Below, in pieces: positions 43,868 to 52,464 of a stretch of 64,000 nucleotides of DNA (its first letter is position 1; every line of letters starts with the position of its first letter). Below the pieces are notes generated by a model that was not told the DNA's origin, made no database searches, and saw nothing but the letters and a program-made list of their open reading frames with translations. Origin of the DNA: an uncultured Bacteroidales bacterium (lineage in GTDB: Bacteria; Bacteroidota; Bacteroidia; Bacteroidales; Bacteroidaceae); assembly GCA_902779165.1 (NCBI GenBank), contig CACZAN010000010.1, forward strand, positions 1 to 64,000. Reading direction: 5' to 3'. A program made the position numbers and the translations under genes.

Positions 43868-43964
43868 AGGACGTCCTTCAGTTTGTACTGGGACGTCCTT
43901 TCGTTTACACCAAGTCATCTTTTCGTTTACGTCAAGACGTCCCGTCGTCAGCACTGAGACGCCC
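43868..43964. repeat. 22-bp tandem repeat array
   Basis: Four successive 22-base units (43868, 43890, 43912, 43934) plus nine bases of a fifth, each starting with a GACGTC-like core then TTCGTTTAC. The period is exact. It lies between convergent genes, like the 23-bp array at 30826. Confidence 0.75.
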
Positions 43965-43966
43965 AT

Positions 43967-44006
43967 ACACAAAGGCCGGGACTGATATTCGTCTCGGCCC
44001 TTGTGT
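43967..44006. terminator. Bidirectional terminator-like hairpin between convergent genes
   Basis: ACACAAAGGCCGGGAC pairs with GTCTCGGCCCTTGTGT (14 of 16 pairs) across an 8-base loop. It lies about 40 bases from the epimerase stop and could end transcription from both sides. No long T-run. Confidence 0.55.
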
Positions 44007-44047
44007 CCTATTGTCTCGGGCATCACGTTCTGATGTTTTGCCCCTTA

Positions 44048-45286
44048 TTATTCTCTGTCAGCCAGGTCTTCGAGGATTTTCCAGACGTTGAGGAGTCCGC
44101 GGGGGACGTGGAAGCAGCCTTTCCACTTGCCACCCTTCAGGGGCAGGAGGACTTCGCCCTGACGGTTGAGGTAGCCGTACCACTCAGGATATTCGGCATC
44201 GCGGAAATGGCTCCACGTGTAGTCGTGAACGCGCTGGAACCAGTCGAGGCAGCGCTGGTCGCCAGTGAGCTGGTAGCCCTTGATGAGGGAGATGAGGGTT
44301 TCGAGGTGCACCCACCACAGCTTCTGGTCGAACTCCAATTCATGACGTGGTTTGCCCAGACGATCCATGAAGTAGAAGACGCCTCCAAACTCCTTGTCCC
44401 AGCCGTATTCGACTTCTTGCAGGCAGATATCCACTGCTTTCTGGATGAGCTCAGGTCGGCCGAGCCGCTTTCCGAGATCCATGACAAACCACATGGCCTC
44501 GATGGCGTGACCGGGGTTGAGCTTGCGACCGTCGAAGCAATCCACGAGGTTGCCGTCCTTGCCCAGTGCCTCTACAATCAGCCCGATTTCAGGGCGATAG
44601 AAGACATCCATGACCTCATGGAGGCAGTCGTCAATGGCCTTTTGCAGGAAGGCAGGCTCCAGCAACGCTTCGATTTCAAGAGAGACATTGCAGAGAATCA
44701 TTGGCAGGTCGAAGGTCTTCATGGCGCGAGCACCTGGCGATGCTTTGCTCCAGCGCCCCTTGGGATTATCGACCTTGGAGAGAACGATGTCGAAAGTGCG
44801 CTTGGCGATAGAGGCATATTCAGCAGAGAGCTCTGCCGCTGACACTCCGCCACACACGCTACCGGAGGCGGGATTGTTCTTGGCGAAAGCTGCAAGCGCT
44901 ATGGAGAGCTGGCCGAAAGCGATGACGGCGAAGGTGTAGGAGAAGATGTTGTAGGGTTCCACGAGTGGGCGGCCTTCGCGGTCGAGGGCGAAGTACCAGT
45001 TGAGGTTGCCGTCGTGACCATACTTCTTCAGGAACTCGGCGCCCTGAATGGCGGCATCGAGCCACTCCTGACGGGGCTCCACGGTGTTGTAGAGTTTCGC
45101 GAACATCCATACTTCGCGGCCTTGCAGCCAAATGAACTTATCGGTGTCGTAAACCGAGCCGTCGCGGTCGAGGCAGGTGAAGTAGCCACCGAACTCGGTG
45201 TCTTGGGATTTGTTGAGCCAGAAGGGGACCACGCGAAAGAGGAGCTCAGAGCGATACTGCTCCGCTAATAACTTGAAATCAATCAT
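44048..45286 (-). CDS. N-acylglucosamine 2-epimerase (sialic-acid catabolism)
   Basis: AGE-family barrel of 412 residues that interconverts ManNAc and GlcNAc in the cytoplasm. Signature blocks: FGGYFTCLDRDG, IWLQGREVWMF, NIFSYTFAVIAF, HAIEAMWFVMDLG and WWVHLETLISL, ending WKGCFHVPRGLLN instead of the CPYHN block of the cellobiose epimerase at 13 kb. It lies in the same leftward cluster as nanA and the sialate transporter, consistent with the NanA-epimerase-kinase route described for Bacteroides (no kinase gene is in the window). Confidence 0.9.
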   Translation of the reverse strand: MIDFKLLAEQYRSELLFRVVPFWLNKSQDTEFGGYFTCLDRDGSVYDTDKFIWLQGREVWMFAKLYNTVEPRQEWLDAAIQGAEFLKKYGHDGNLNWYFALDREGRPLVEPYNIFSYTFAVIAFGQLSIALAAFAKNNPASGSVCGGVSAAELSAEYASIAKRTFDIVLSKVDNPKGRWSKASPGARAMKTFDLPMILCNVSLEIEALLEPAFLQKAIDDCLHEVMDVFYRPEIGLIVEALGKDGNLVDCFDGRKLNPGHAIEAMWFVMDLGKRLGRPELIQKAVDICLQEVEYGWDKEFGGVFYFMDRLGKPRHELEFDQKLWWVHLETLISLIKGYQLTGDQRCLDWFQRVHDYTWSHFRDAEYPEWYGYLNRQGEVLLPLKGGKWKGCFHVPRGLLNVWKILEDLADRE

Positions 45287-45288
45287 AT

Positions 45289-45410
45289 AAGTATTCTGTT
45301 AAGTTGACATATAATATTTTCTACTGCTAATGGCTAATGTTTTTTTACATCTAATGGCCATGAATGGGGACATATAATGGTCATGAATAATATGCTGGTT
45401 AGGTTTCAAA
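45289..45410. other. Repeat-rich gap between the epimerase and GxxExxY genes
   Basis: About 120 bases with recurring TAATGG(C)CAT / TAATGGTCATGAAT motifs. No ORF and no TTTGC promoter for the epimerase gene is seen. Confidence 0.4.
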
Positions 45411-45418
45411 TATACAGG

Positions 45419-45889
45419 TTAGGTTTCTTCCTCCAAGCCATAATAATCACTATTGGGGTCATCATAGACTGGGTTCATATTACGGTCGAGCAGTACACAT
45501 TCATTCGTTTCTTCATTCAACCAGTAACGTTCTCCTTGCAGAAGCGGCTGGCCAAAATTGATGAGCAAGCCGATAGGAGTACGTGTGAGTCGCATGTAGT
45601 TGAAGAGTTGCGCCCGATGTGCCGAGATGAGCTCCGACACGGACTTCAGCTCTATCATAATATCACCTGCCATAATGTCTGGCTGATAGAATTTCGCCAT
45701 GAGTTTACCTTTATAGTAACAGGGAACCTGGGCCTCCATCTTGTTTTCGATACCTCTTTCAAGAAGTTCCACGTGCAAGGCCTCTGTGTAGAAAGCCTCT
45801 GCCAGCCCCCAATTCAGTTCGTCCTGAACGGTCATTGCTGCACCAATAATACGATAAACGAGATTATAGTATGATTTAGGATCTGTCAT
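45419..45889 (-). CDS. GxxExxY family protein
   Basis: 156 residues from ATG 45889. An upstream in-frame ATG at 45943 would add 18 residues from an ATTCATG-repeat region and is less likely. The name motif is GLAEAFY at about residue 27. ELKSV with the preceding PDIMAGDIMIE gives a PD-(D/E)xK-like core, so it may be a nuclease relative. These proteins are common in Bacteroidetes, often near short repeats, and their function is unknown. It has no obvious link to sialic acid although it lies inside that operon. Confidence 0.8.
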   Translation of the reverse strand: MTDPKSYYNLVYRIIGAAMTVQDELNWGLAEAFYTEALHVELLERGIENKMEAQVPCYYKGKLMAKFYQPDIMAGDIMIELKSVSELISAHRAQLFNYMRLTRTPIGLLINFGQPLLQGERYWLNEETNECVLLDRNMNPVYDDPNSDYYGLEEET

Positions 45890-45985
45890 CTTATCTAATA
45901 ATTCATGAGCATTTATATATTCATGAACATTATATGTACCCATTCATGGATATTCGTGTGAAAAAATTCCAATTCAAATTTTAGT

Positions 45986-48814
45986 TCATTTTTCATTCAA
46001 TGTCTTCCATGTCAGCCCCTTCTGTTCCTCCCTTTGTGGAATAAACACACTGAGGAGAAGGGCGACGAGGACACTGACGAACATCGAGACAAAGCCGAAG
46101 AGGAGGAAGTTGGCCTGCGTGTAGAAGTTCATATAGAAGACCGTTGCTGTGCCGCACAGGAAACCAATGAGAGCCGCACGCGACCCTATTCGCGGGAAGA
46201 AGATGCCCATGAGGAACAGACCGCCAATGGCTCCGCTGAGGAGGCCGAGAATGGTGTTGAAGTAGTCGAGAAGCGACTGAATATCAACGGTAGCCATCAG
46301 CCAAGCGATTGCCATTCCAAGCAGACCGGCACAGATTCCCGCAATGCGAGCGGTGCGGACTCCCCCTTCGCCTTTCCACTTCGACCATAGATCCACGGTA
46401 AAGGCGGTGGAGATGGAGTTGATATTGGAGGCGATGGTGCTCATTGTGGCAGCGAAGACGGCAGCAATGAGAAGTCCCGCGAGGCCGGCTGGCAGCTGGC
46501 TCATCATGAAGAAGGGGAAGATGGCGTCGCCTTTCGCCATTGTGATATCGAGCTCGGCGGGGTGCGTCTTGAAGAAAGTATAGAGGCCCGTTCCTATCGT
46601 GAAGAAAGCGATGGTCACCACGACAGACATCAAGCCGTTGGTGAGGATTCCGCGAGCCGCACTCTTCTCGTCGCTGGTGGTCAGATAGCGCTGGATAACC
46701 GTCTGGTCGCTGGTGTAGCTGATGAGGTTGTTGGCCAAGCCGCCGAGGATGACGACCCACCAAGTGGCATTGACGAAGTCGAAGGGATTCTCGGAATTGA
46801 AGAGGAAGAGGCGGAACTTATCGTGCTCGGTGGCAATCTGCCAGAAGTCCGAAGCACCGTTATCGCCCGTGTTCACAATCAGATACACCGCCGCAAGAAC
46901 AGCTCCCCCGACAAGAATGATACCCTGAATGACGTCGCCCCACACAACTGCCTCTACCCCACCCATTGTGCAATAGAGAATGGTGATGAGAGCCATCAGC
47001 GCTATACAGATATATATATTGATACCCGTGACGGCAGTCATGGCGAGGGACGGCAGGAAGAGAACCAGTGCCGTGCGGGCCACCATGAAGACGATGAACA
47101 GGATGCTGGCCATCAGGCGCGTGGCCGAGTTGAAGCGGCGTTCGAGGTACTCATAAGCGGTGGTGACGTTCAGCCGGCGGAAGAAAGGCAGATAATACCT
47201 GATGACGGGGAACGAAACCAAAAGGATACAAATCTGCATGGGATAGTACGTCCAGTCGGTGGCGTAGGCCTTGGCGGGAATACTCATATAGGTGATGGCG
47301 CTGAGCATCGTGGCAAAAATGCTGATGCCCGCTGCCCACCAGGGAATGCGACCGCCCCCCTTGAAGAAGTCGTCGGAGGAATTGGAAGCACGCTTCATGA
47401 AGTAGTAACCCAGATAGACCATTCCTAAGAGATAAACGATGAGCACCGTCCAGTTCAGCCAACCGAAATGAGCCGTGTAGGTGATATCCACCCGTGTGGC
47501 ATCAGCAGAACGCACTCCCGGCTTCTCCTCGCCGCCAATAACGAGGGCAGAAAGGGTGCCGGAGGGCGACACCAGCGGCACCACGGCAGCTCCGGCGCGA
47601 GCGATGAGGGGCGAATCGAAGACCTCGGCCCAAGAGTCGGTAACGGTGTGATAGACAAGGATACTGCGGCGAAATTGATACCACTCGGGCTCCTGGGTCA
47701 TGTAGTAGTAAACTTCCTCGCGCAGTTGTGCCAGTCGCTGGGCGGTCTGAATCGTGGTATCAGAGAGCTGGTAGTTGCGATCAAGTGCCTGCTCGAAGAT
47801 GCGTTTGTTGACACCGCCAAAGCAAAGGACGTGGGCTGCGCCGGAGGAGATGGCAGAAGCGCCGACTAAAGAGAGAAGACCCTCTCCCTGCTCACCCGTA
47901 AGGGGGAGAGCCTCGCTTCGTTCGGAAACTGACGCGCTGCCACTTCCCTCCCTATCGTGAGGGGGCTGGGGGTGGGTCTGCATTAAACTGGTAGCAAACC
48001 AATTCCCCTTCCTGGGATCGTAGTAGACGCCGTTGGCAACGGCCTTGCGGTAGCGCGGGTCAAAGCCTCCGAGGAGGTAGAAATTGCTGCCGATGGCACC
48101 TTTCTGCACCACCGCACAGGGTTGCACACGAGCGGGGCCCGGCACATCAGGCAACTCTTCCCAAGCAGCACCCGTCTGTGCCTCGAACCAGGAAGAGGGT
48201 AACGGCCACTTCAGGCGGAAAGCCTTGCGGTTGGGAGTCCCATTATGCTGACCTCCAGCGGCGTAGATAAACCCGTCGCCATAAGCGGTAGCAAAGTTAT
48301 CGAGGCTGACTGGCAGTGGCGGAAGCGCACTACTGACCACGGCCCCTGTAGCATCAAGGGTCAGGAGAGCCGCAAAATCCTCGCTCTTCTTGCCGTCGGA
48401 CGTACCACCCAGACATACCACACCCTCGGGAGTAGAAACGCTGGCGCCATAAGCGAGAGCACACGGCAAGGAACCCACGCGAGACCAACCTGCCGACGGA
48501 GTCGCAGCATCTGCTGCAATGGCATAAATGTCGGTGTAGAAAACTTTTTGGCCGCCCTCTGCCGCTGGCGTTTCAGGGAAGTTACAGCCACCAGCCACAA
48601 GGACATAATCACCCGCCGCCCCAGAAAAAGCTCCGCTCACGCCCTGACCGCCAAAAGCAGAAAGAGAGGGAACGGGCAAGAAAGAGGCATCATTGAAGCG
48701 ATGAGCCGACCCACCCCCCTGCTCCTCCTGGGCATGGAGGGGAGTAGTATCCTGAGCTATTGAGAGGCCAAAGGATGAAACATAAGCCAAGAGAAAAAAC
48801 AACAATTTCTTCAT
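45986..48814 (-). CDS. Kelch-type sialate mutarotase fused to SSS sodium symporter
   Basis: 942 residues. After a signal peptide (ending SIAQ), residues about 40-435 form a kelch beta-propeller of the NanM/N-acetylneuraminate epimerase type (VLVAGGCNFPETP, EGVVCLGGTSDG, FIYAAGGQHNG, FYLLGGFDPRY). Residues about 445-940 are a sodium:solute symporter with some 13-14 helices (MSIPAKAYATDWTYYPMQ, TDSDQT-like YTSDQTVIQRYL). The propeller should face the periplasm, deliver the right sialate anomer and pass it to the transporter. A repeat insertion lies in the propeller at about residues 279-313. Confidence 0.85.
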   Translation of the reverse strand: MKKLLFFLLAYVSSFGLSIAQDTTPLHAQEEQGGGSAHRFNDASFLPVPSLSAFGGQGVSGAFSGAAGDYVLVAGGCNFPETPAAEGGQKVFYTDIYAIAADAATPSAGWSRVGSLPCALAYGASVSTPEGVVCLGGTSDGKKSEDFAALLTLDATGAVVSSALPPLPVSLDNFATAYGDGFIYAAGGQHNGTPNRKAFRLKWPLPSSWFEAQTGAAWEELPDVPGPARVQPCAVVQKGAIGSNFYLLGGFDPRYRKAVANGVYYDPRKGNWFATSLMQTHPQPPHDREGSGSASVSERSEALPLTGEQGEGLLSLVGASAISSGAAHVLCFGGVNKRIFEQALDRNYQLSDTTIQTAQRLAQLREEVYYYMTQEPEWYQFRRSILVYHTVTDSWAEVFDSPLIARAGAAVVPLVSPSGTLSALVIGGEEKPGVRSADATRVDITYTAHFGWLNWTVLIVYLLGMVYLGYYFMKRASNSSDDFFKGGGRIPWWAAGISIFATMLSAITYMSIPAKAYATDWTYYPMQICILLVSFPVIRYYLPFFRRLNVTTAYEYLERRFNSATRLMASILFIVFMVARTALVLFLPSLAMTAVTGINIYICIALMALITILYCTMGGVEAVVWGDVIQGIILVGGAVLAAVYLIVNTGDNGASDFWQIATEHDKFRLFLFNSENPFDFVNATWWVVILGGLANNLISYTSDQTVIQRYLTTSDEKSAARGILTNGLMSVVVTIAFFTIGTGLYTFFKTHPAELDITMAKGDAIFPFFMMSQLPAGLAGLLIAAVFAATMSTIASNINSISTAFTVDLWSKWKGEGGVRTARIAGICAGLLGMAIAWLMATVDIQSLLDYFNTILGLLSGAIGGLFLMGIFFPRIGSRAALIGFLCGTATVFYMNFYTQANFLLFGFVSMFVSVLVALLLSVFIPQREEQKGLTWKTLNEK
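47876..47978. repeat. Two palindromic-element copies inside the mutarotase-symporter gene, in frame
   Basis: Left unit GACCCTCTCCCTGCTCACCC and right unit GAGGGGGCTGGGGGTGGGTCT face each other with about 30 bases between. The insertion encodes PQPPHDREGSGS ... ALPLTGEQGEGLL in a propeller loop without breaking the frame. Confidence 0.75.
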
Positions 48815-48865
48815 TGGGCAAACAACAAATTAATTCAACCAACTGATTTGATTATACAAAGGTAT

Positions 48866-48902
48866 CCACCCTCTCCCTTACAGGGAGGGCGGGGGTGGGT
48901 CT
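48866..48902. repeat. Palindromic element between nanA and the mutarotase-symporter gene
   Basis: CCACCCTCTCCCTTACAGGGAGGG followed by CGGGGGTGGGTCT. It fills the middle of the 89-base intergenic gap in the operon. Confidence 0.75.
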
Positions 48903-48903
48903 T

Positions 48904-49824
48904 TTACTTGTTACAATGATTGAAGAAATCAATGGCTTCAAGTTCTGCCTTCAGACGGGCTTCCTCTTCATCGGTGATGTTCTGGAAGGGCGTGCGGTTG
49001 GGACCGAGGTCGAGGCCAATAAGCTTCATGATTCGCTTGCCACCCACGATGTTACCGCGGAAATGACAGATGACATCTATAACGTCCTGAGCATAATTCT
49101 GAAGCCTGCGGGCACCTTCGAGGTCGCCCTCTTCCCACGCTTTCTGAATTGCCGTGAGGCAGCGGCCGTTGTAGTTCGTGGTGCCGCCGATACCGCCTTG
49201 TGCGCCGCCCATTGCCAGACACGGAAGAATCGTCTCGTCCTGACCGTGGAGCATATCGAACTTGCCGTCCTTGTAGCGGCGGCAGCGGTTGTACTCATAG
49301 AGGCTCTCGAACGTATACTTGATGCCAGCAAAGTTGGGGATGCGGCCGTCCACTGCCTGAAGGAAGTCGTACATCGAAAGGAACGCGCCGTTGAAGGCGG
49401 GAATGTGGTAGAAATAGAACGGAAGCTTCGGTGCACCACAGGCTATCTCCTCGCAGTACTTCACCAGTTCCTCGATCCGGCCCACCTTCGGGAAGGGAGG
49501 TGCCATGGCCCCAATACCAAAAGCCCCTATTGCTTGGGCGTGCTCAGCCAGTTTCTTGGAGGAACGCACACACGTACTTCCCACATGAACAATAACTTTG
49601 AAGTCCTCAAAGCCTTTCGTAGCTGCCATCCAAGCCTCAGCCAGTTGCCGGCGTTCGTCCTCGGTGAGCATATAGCCCTCGCCACTGGAGCCATTGATAA
49701 ACACGCCTTTAAGGCCATTGCGTTGTAGCAGGGCGGCATATTCGGGAATAACACTGAGATTGATGCTACCATCGGGGTACATCGGGGTGAAAGGGGCGTC
49801 AATGAGACCTTTGATTTTTTCCAT
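48904..49824 (-). CDS. nanA: NanA, N-acetylneuraminate lyase
   Basis: Class I aldolase of the DHDPS/NAL superfamily, 306 residues, cytoplasmic; splits sialic acid into ManNAc and pyruvate. GSSGEG at 45-50, catalytic Tyr139 in FYFYHIPA and Schiff-base Lys169 in FAGIKYTF. First gene of the leftward sialic-acid operon, with its own TATCTTTGC promoter. The downstream epimerase handles its ManNAc. Confidence 0.93.
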   Translation of the reverse strand: MEKIKGLIDAPFTPMYPDGSINLSVIPEYAALLQRNGLKGVFINGSSGEGYMLTEDERRQLAEAWMAATKGFEDFKVIVHVGSTCVRSSKKLAEHAQAIGAFGIGAMAPPFPKVGRIEELVKYCEEIACGAPKLPFYFYHIPAFNGAFLSMYDFLQAVDGRIPNFAGIKYTFESLYEYNRCRRYKDGKFDMLHGQDETILPCLAMGGAQGGIGGTTNYNGRCLTAIQKAWEEGDLEGARRLQNYAQDVIDVICHFRGNIVGGKRIMKLIGLDLGPNRTPFQNITDEEEARLKAELEAIDFFNHCNK

Positions 49825-49880
49825 AATGATTAGGGATGATTTAGAAGTTTAGGAGTTAGTGATTTTCCTTAAATGTTGGT

Positions 49881-50013
49881 GCAAAGATACGGAGAAATCA
49901 TGAATGCTCCAAATTTCAGGTGATATATTGTCGTAAAATCACGAAAAAAAGACGGATGAAACAGAGATGTAGCCCTAAAATTTGGTCAAGTCGCAGAAAA
50001 GCAGTACCTTTGC
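49881..50013. promoter_or_regulatory. Divergent promoters of the nan operon and the queuosine transporter
   Basis: Minus strand: TATCTTTGC at 49881-49889 with TTTG at 49910-49913 (20-base spacing). Plus strand: TTTG at 49981-49984, 20 bases, TACCTTTGC at 50005-50013. Between them the sequence is AT-rich. No preQ1 riboswitch was seen in the plus-strand leader. Confidence 0.7.
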
Positions 50014-50032
50014 CGCCGTTTAACGCATAGGG

Positions 50033-50057
50033 GTACCCTAGCCCACCCCCTTTAACA
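50033..50057. repeat. Partial palindromic-element remnant
   Basis: TAGCCCACCCCCT matches the arm of the GC-rich family (compare AAGCCCACCCCC at 6841), but the hairpin half is missing. It lies in the leader of the queuosine transporter gene. Confidence 0.4.
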
Positions 50058-50069
50058 AAACAAGGAACA

Positions 50070-50741
50070 ATGAAACAGAAAGAACCTGTCAGCGTGACGT
50101 TCATGTTGCTCGGCGTCACGTTCTGCGTTTGCCTCATTCTGGCAAACCTTCTCGCAACAAAGCAGATACAATTCGGCCCACTCAATCTGACGACGGGAGT
50201 ACTCGTCTTCCCCATTTCGTATGTCGTCAACGACTGCATCACGGAAGTATGGGGCTACCGCCGCGCCAAGCTCATTATCTGGACGGGCTTTGTCATGAAC
50301 TTCGCCTTCGTCCTCTTAGCGTGGCTGGCAGACCTCATTCCCGGCGCCCCCTACTGGACGAATCAGGAAGGCTTCCACGCCCTCTTCGGCCTTGCACCGC
50401 GCGTAGCTTTGGCTTCTTTTATCGCCTTCCTCGTGGGTTCACTGTTGAACGCCTACGTGATGAGCCGCATGAAGATCCGCGATAAAGGTCGCCACTTTTC
50501 ACTGCGTGCTATTGCCTCCACCATCGTTGGTGAACTCGCCGACTCCCTCATCTTCTTCCCCATCGCGCTGGGAGGCATCGTACCTAAAGAAAACCTTGCA
50601 CTAATGATGGTTAGCCAACTGGTTATCAAAACGCTATACGAAGTCGTTATCCTACCCATCACCATTCGTATCGTAGCCTGGCTGAAGAAAACAGAAGGCC
50701 TTGACACTTATGATGACGATGTCAAATACAGCCTGATTTAA
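50070..50741 (+). CDS. Queuosine precursor transporter (YhhQ/QPTR, DUF165)
   Basis: 223 residues with six predicted helices and no signal peptide. VTFCVCLILANLLATKQIQ, SYVVNDCITEVWGYRRAK and SLIFFPIAL are typical of the family, which imports preQ0/preQ1. It is directly followed by queC, so the cell both makes and can salvage preQ0. Confidence 0.92.
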   Translation: MKQKEPVSVTFMLLGVTFCVCLILANLLATKQIQFGPLNLTTGVLVFPISYVVNDCITEVWGYRRAKLIIWTGFVMNFAFVLLAWLADLIPGAPYWTNQEGFHALFGLAPRVALASFIAFLVGSLLNAYVMSRMKIRDKGRHFSLRAIASTIVGELADSLIFFPIALGGIVPKENLALMMVSQLVIKTLYEVVILPITIRIVAWLKKTEGLDTYDDDVKYSLI

Positions 50742-50747
50742 CGCCAA

Positions 50748-50792
50748 CCCCACATAAGTCTCATTAGCCCCATAAGCCCCATAAGCCCCATC
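50748..50792. repeat. 9-bp tandem repeat before queC
   Basis: CCCCACATA, AGTCTCATT, AGCCCCATA, AGCCCCATA, AGCCCCATC: five units of the 9-bp repeat also at 9591 and 36281. It ends five bases before the queC ATG. Confidence 0.8.
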
Positions 50793-50797
50793 CACCA

Positions 50798-51517
50798 ATG
50801 AAACCCATGAATAAAGAAACCGCCCTTGTTATCTTCAGCGGCGGTCAGGACTCCACCACCTGCCTCTTTTGGGCACTGAAGCACTTCCAGAAAGTGGTTG
50901 CACTGACCTTCACATACGGCCAGAAACACATCGTAGAAGTGGAGAAAGCACGCGAAATTGCAGCCATTGCAGGCGAAACTGCCCGGAATAACGGCCTGAA
51001 CTGCGGCGGAGGCGATGTGGAGTGGCACCAGATGGACATCTCGTTCATCAGCCAGCTTTCGCACAACTCACTGACAGACAGCAGCATTGAAATGGACCAA
51101 GAGAAACCCGCCGACGGCCCGCCCAACACGTTCGTGCCCGGCCGCAACCTCTTTTTCATCGCCGTAGCAGCCGTCTTTGCCAGGGAAAGGAACATAAACC
51201 ACCTCGTCACGGGCGTATCGCAGACCGACTACAGCGGCTACCCCGACTGCCGCGATGCATTCATCAAGTCGCTGAATGTCAGCCTGAATCTCGGAATGGA
51301 AGAACAATTCGTTATCCACACCCCACTCATGTGGATTGACAAAGCACAAACGTGGGCCAAAGCCGACAAAATGGGCGTACTCGACCTCATTCGAACGCAG
51401 ACGCTTACTTGCTACAACGGCATCGTGGGCGACGGATGTGGCCACTGCCCCGCCTGCAGGCTGAGGCAAGAAGGATTAAAGGCGTACCTCGCAACTCGCT
51501 CGAAGGCTGACGATTAA
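50798..51517 (+). CDS. queC: QueC, 7-cyano-7-deazaguanine synthase
   Basis: 239 residues; converts CDG to preQ0 with ATP and ammonia. PP-loop motif [13 protein letters not shown] near residue 13, [11 protein letters not shown] near 109 and a C-terminal zinc site ([13 protein letters not shown]). ATG 50798 or ATG 50807 may be the start. Co-directional with the transporter, 56 bases downstream. queD and queE are not in the window. Confidence 0.95.
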   Translation: MKPMNKETALVIFSGGQDSTTCLFWALKHFQKVVALTFTYGQKHIVEVEKAREIAAIAGETARNNGLNCGGGDVEWHQMDISFISQLSHNSLTDSSIEMDQEKPADGPPNTFVPGRNLFFIAVAAVFARERNINHLVTGVSQTDYSGYPDCRDAFIKSLNVSLNLGMEEQFVIHTPLMWIDKAQTWAKADKMGVLDLIRTQTLTCYNGIVGDGCGHCPACRLRQEGLKAYLATRSKADD

Positions 51518-51570
51518 CATTTTTTATACCAACACAAACGAGAATCACATGATGTAATAGGCCCAGAAAT

Positions 51571-51602
51571 TTGGTCATTTCATAGAAATGAACTACCTTT
51601 GC
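51571..51602 (+). promoter_or_regulatory. Promoter of the TlpA-like gene at 51.6 kb
   Basis: TTGG at 51571, 19 bases, then TACCTTTGC at 51594-51602. The segment before it (AAATTTGGTCA) is similar to the one before the promoter at 50005. Confidence 0.65.
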
Positions 51603-51626
51603 ACCAGAAAACGATAACAAAACACT

Positions 51627-52454
51627 ATGAAGAAGTTTCTTTTCTTAATCCTAACAGCGTTCTCGCTGAATGTCAGCGCACAAGAGCTGCAGGCTGTATC
51701 AGATAGTGTAGACCACAGCTTGAGCATCATCCGCGATAAGCAAGACGAGCTTATGATCTACCTACGGGCACAGGAGCTCACGCCCGAACGAAGAGCCGTG
51801 GCAGACAGTATTGCAAGGACCTACATGCAGCTCTACTCCCAGACTACCGATTACCTTAAGCAGCAACTCGAGAGTCATCGCGAAAGCCCCGAATGCGCGT
51901 CGCTCATCAACAAATATCAGCGCATGCTTGGACTGGATTACCTCGAAGAATACATGGACACCTACCCTCATGCTGCCCTGCCCGAACTGGAAGAATTGCG
52001 TCAGCAAATCGCCATAAATAAAAGGTTAAAGCCGGGCTCAGAACTTATTGACTTCGAGCTGCCTGACGAAGTTGGAGTAAAGCATCACTTGAGCGAATAT
52101 ATTGGCCACGGAAGATACGTCCTCGTAGACTTCTGGGCCAGTTGGTGCGGTCCCTGCATTCAGGAATTACCGAATGTGGTGGCCGCCTACGAGCGCTTCC
52201 ACGAACGGGGATTTGACATCGTAGGACTTTCCTTCGACACCAACCGCCAGTCGTGGCTGAAGGCCGTGGCTAAACACAGTATGACCTGGACGCAACTCAG
52301 CGACCTGAAAGGTTGGGAGAGCCTTGCTGCCAAGACTTACAACGTGCGTGCCATTCCTTTTACCATCCTCTTTGATCCCGACGGGAAGATTGTTGATTCC
52401 AACCTCAGGGGAGAAGCACTCAGCCACAAGCTCGAAGAACTGATAGGGAAATAA
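51627..52454 (+). CDS. TlpA-family thiol-disulfide oxidoreductase
   Basis: 275 residues, signal peptide ending NVSAQE. Residues about 20-130 are a helical N-terminal extension of the DUF4369-like type. Residues 135-275 are a thioredoxin domain with FWASWCGPCIQELP, where WCGPC is the redox pair, and IPFTILFDPDG. Periplasmic; a Bacteroidetes TlpA paralogue distinct from the 39.9 kb copy. Confidence 0.85.
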   Translation: MKKFLFLILTAFSLNVSAQELQAVSDSVDHSLSIIRDKQDELMIYLRAQELTPERRAVADSIARTYMQLYSQTTDYLKQQLESHRESPECASLINKYQRMLGLDYLEEYMDTYPHAALPELEELRQQIAINKRLKPGSELIDFELPDEVGVKHHLSEYIGHGRYVLVDFWASWCGPCIQELPNVVAAYERFHERGFDIVGLSFDTNRQSWLKAVAKHSMTWTQLSDLKGWESLAAKTYNVRAIPFTILFDPDGKIVDSNLRGEALSHKLEELIGK

Positions 52455-52464
52455 ATGAATAACA

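Noticed and set aside
43868-43964. CRISPR array
   Set aside because: Units of 22 bases are contiguous without unique spacers and there are no cas genes in the window.
49914-50069. preQ1 riboswitch upstream of the queuosine transporter gene
   Set aside because: The leader is short and carries no preQ1-like hairpin with A-rich tail; the same applies upstream of queF.
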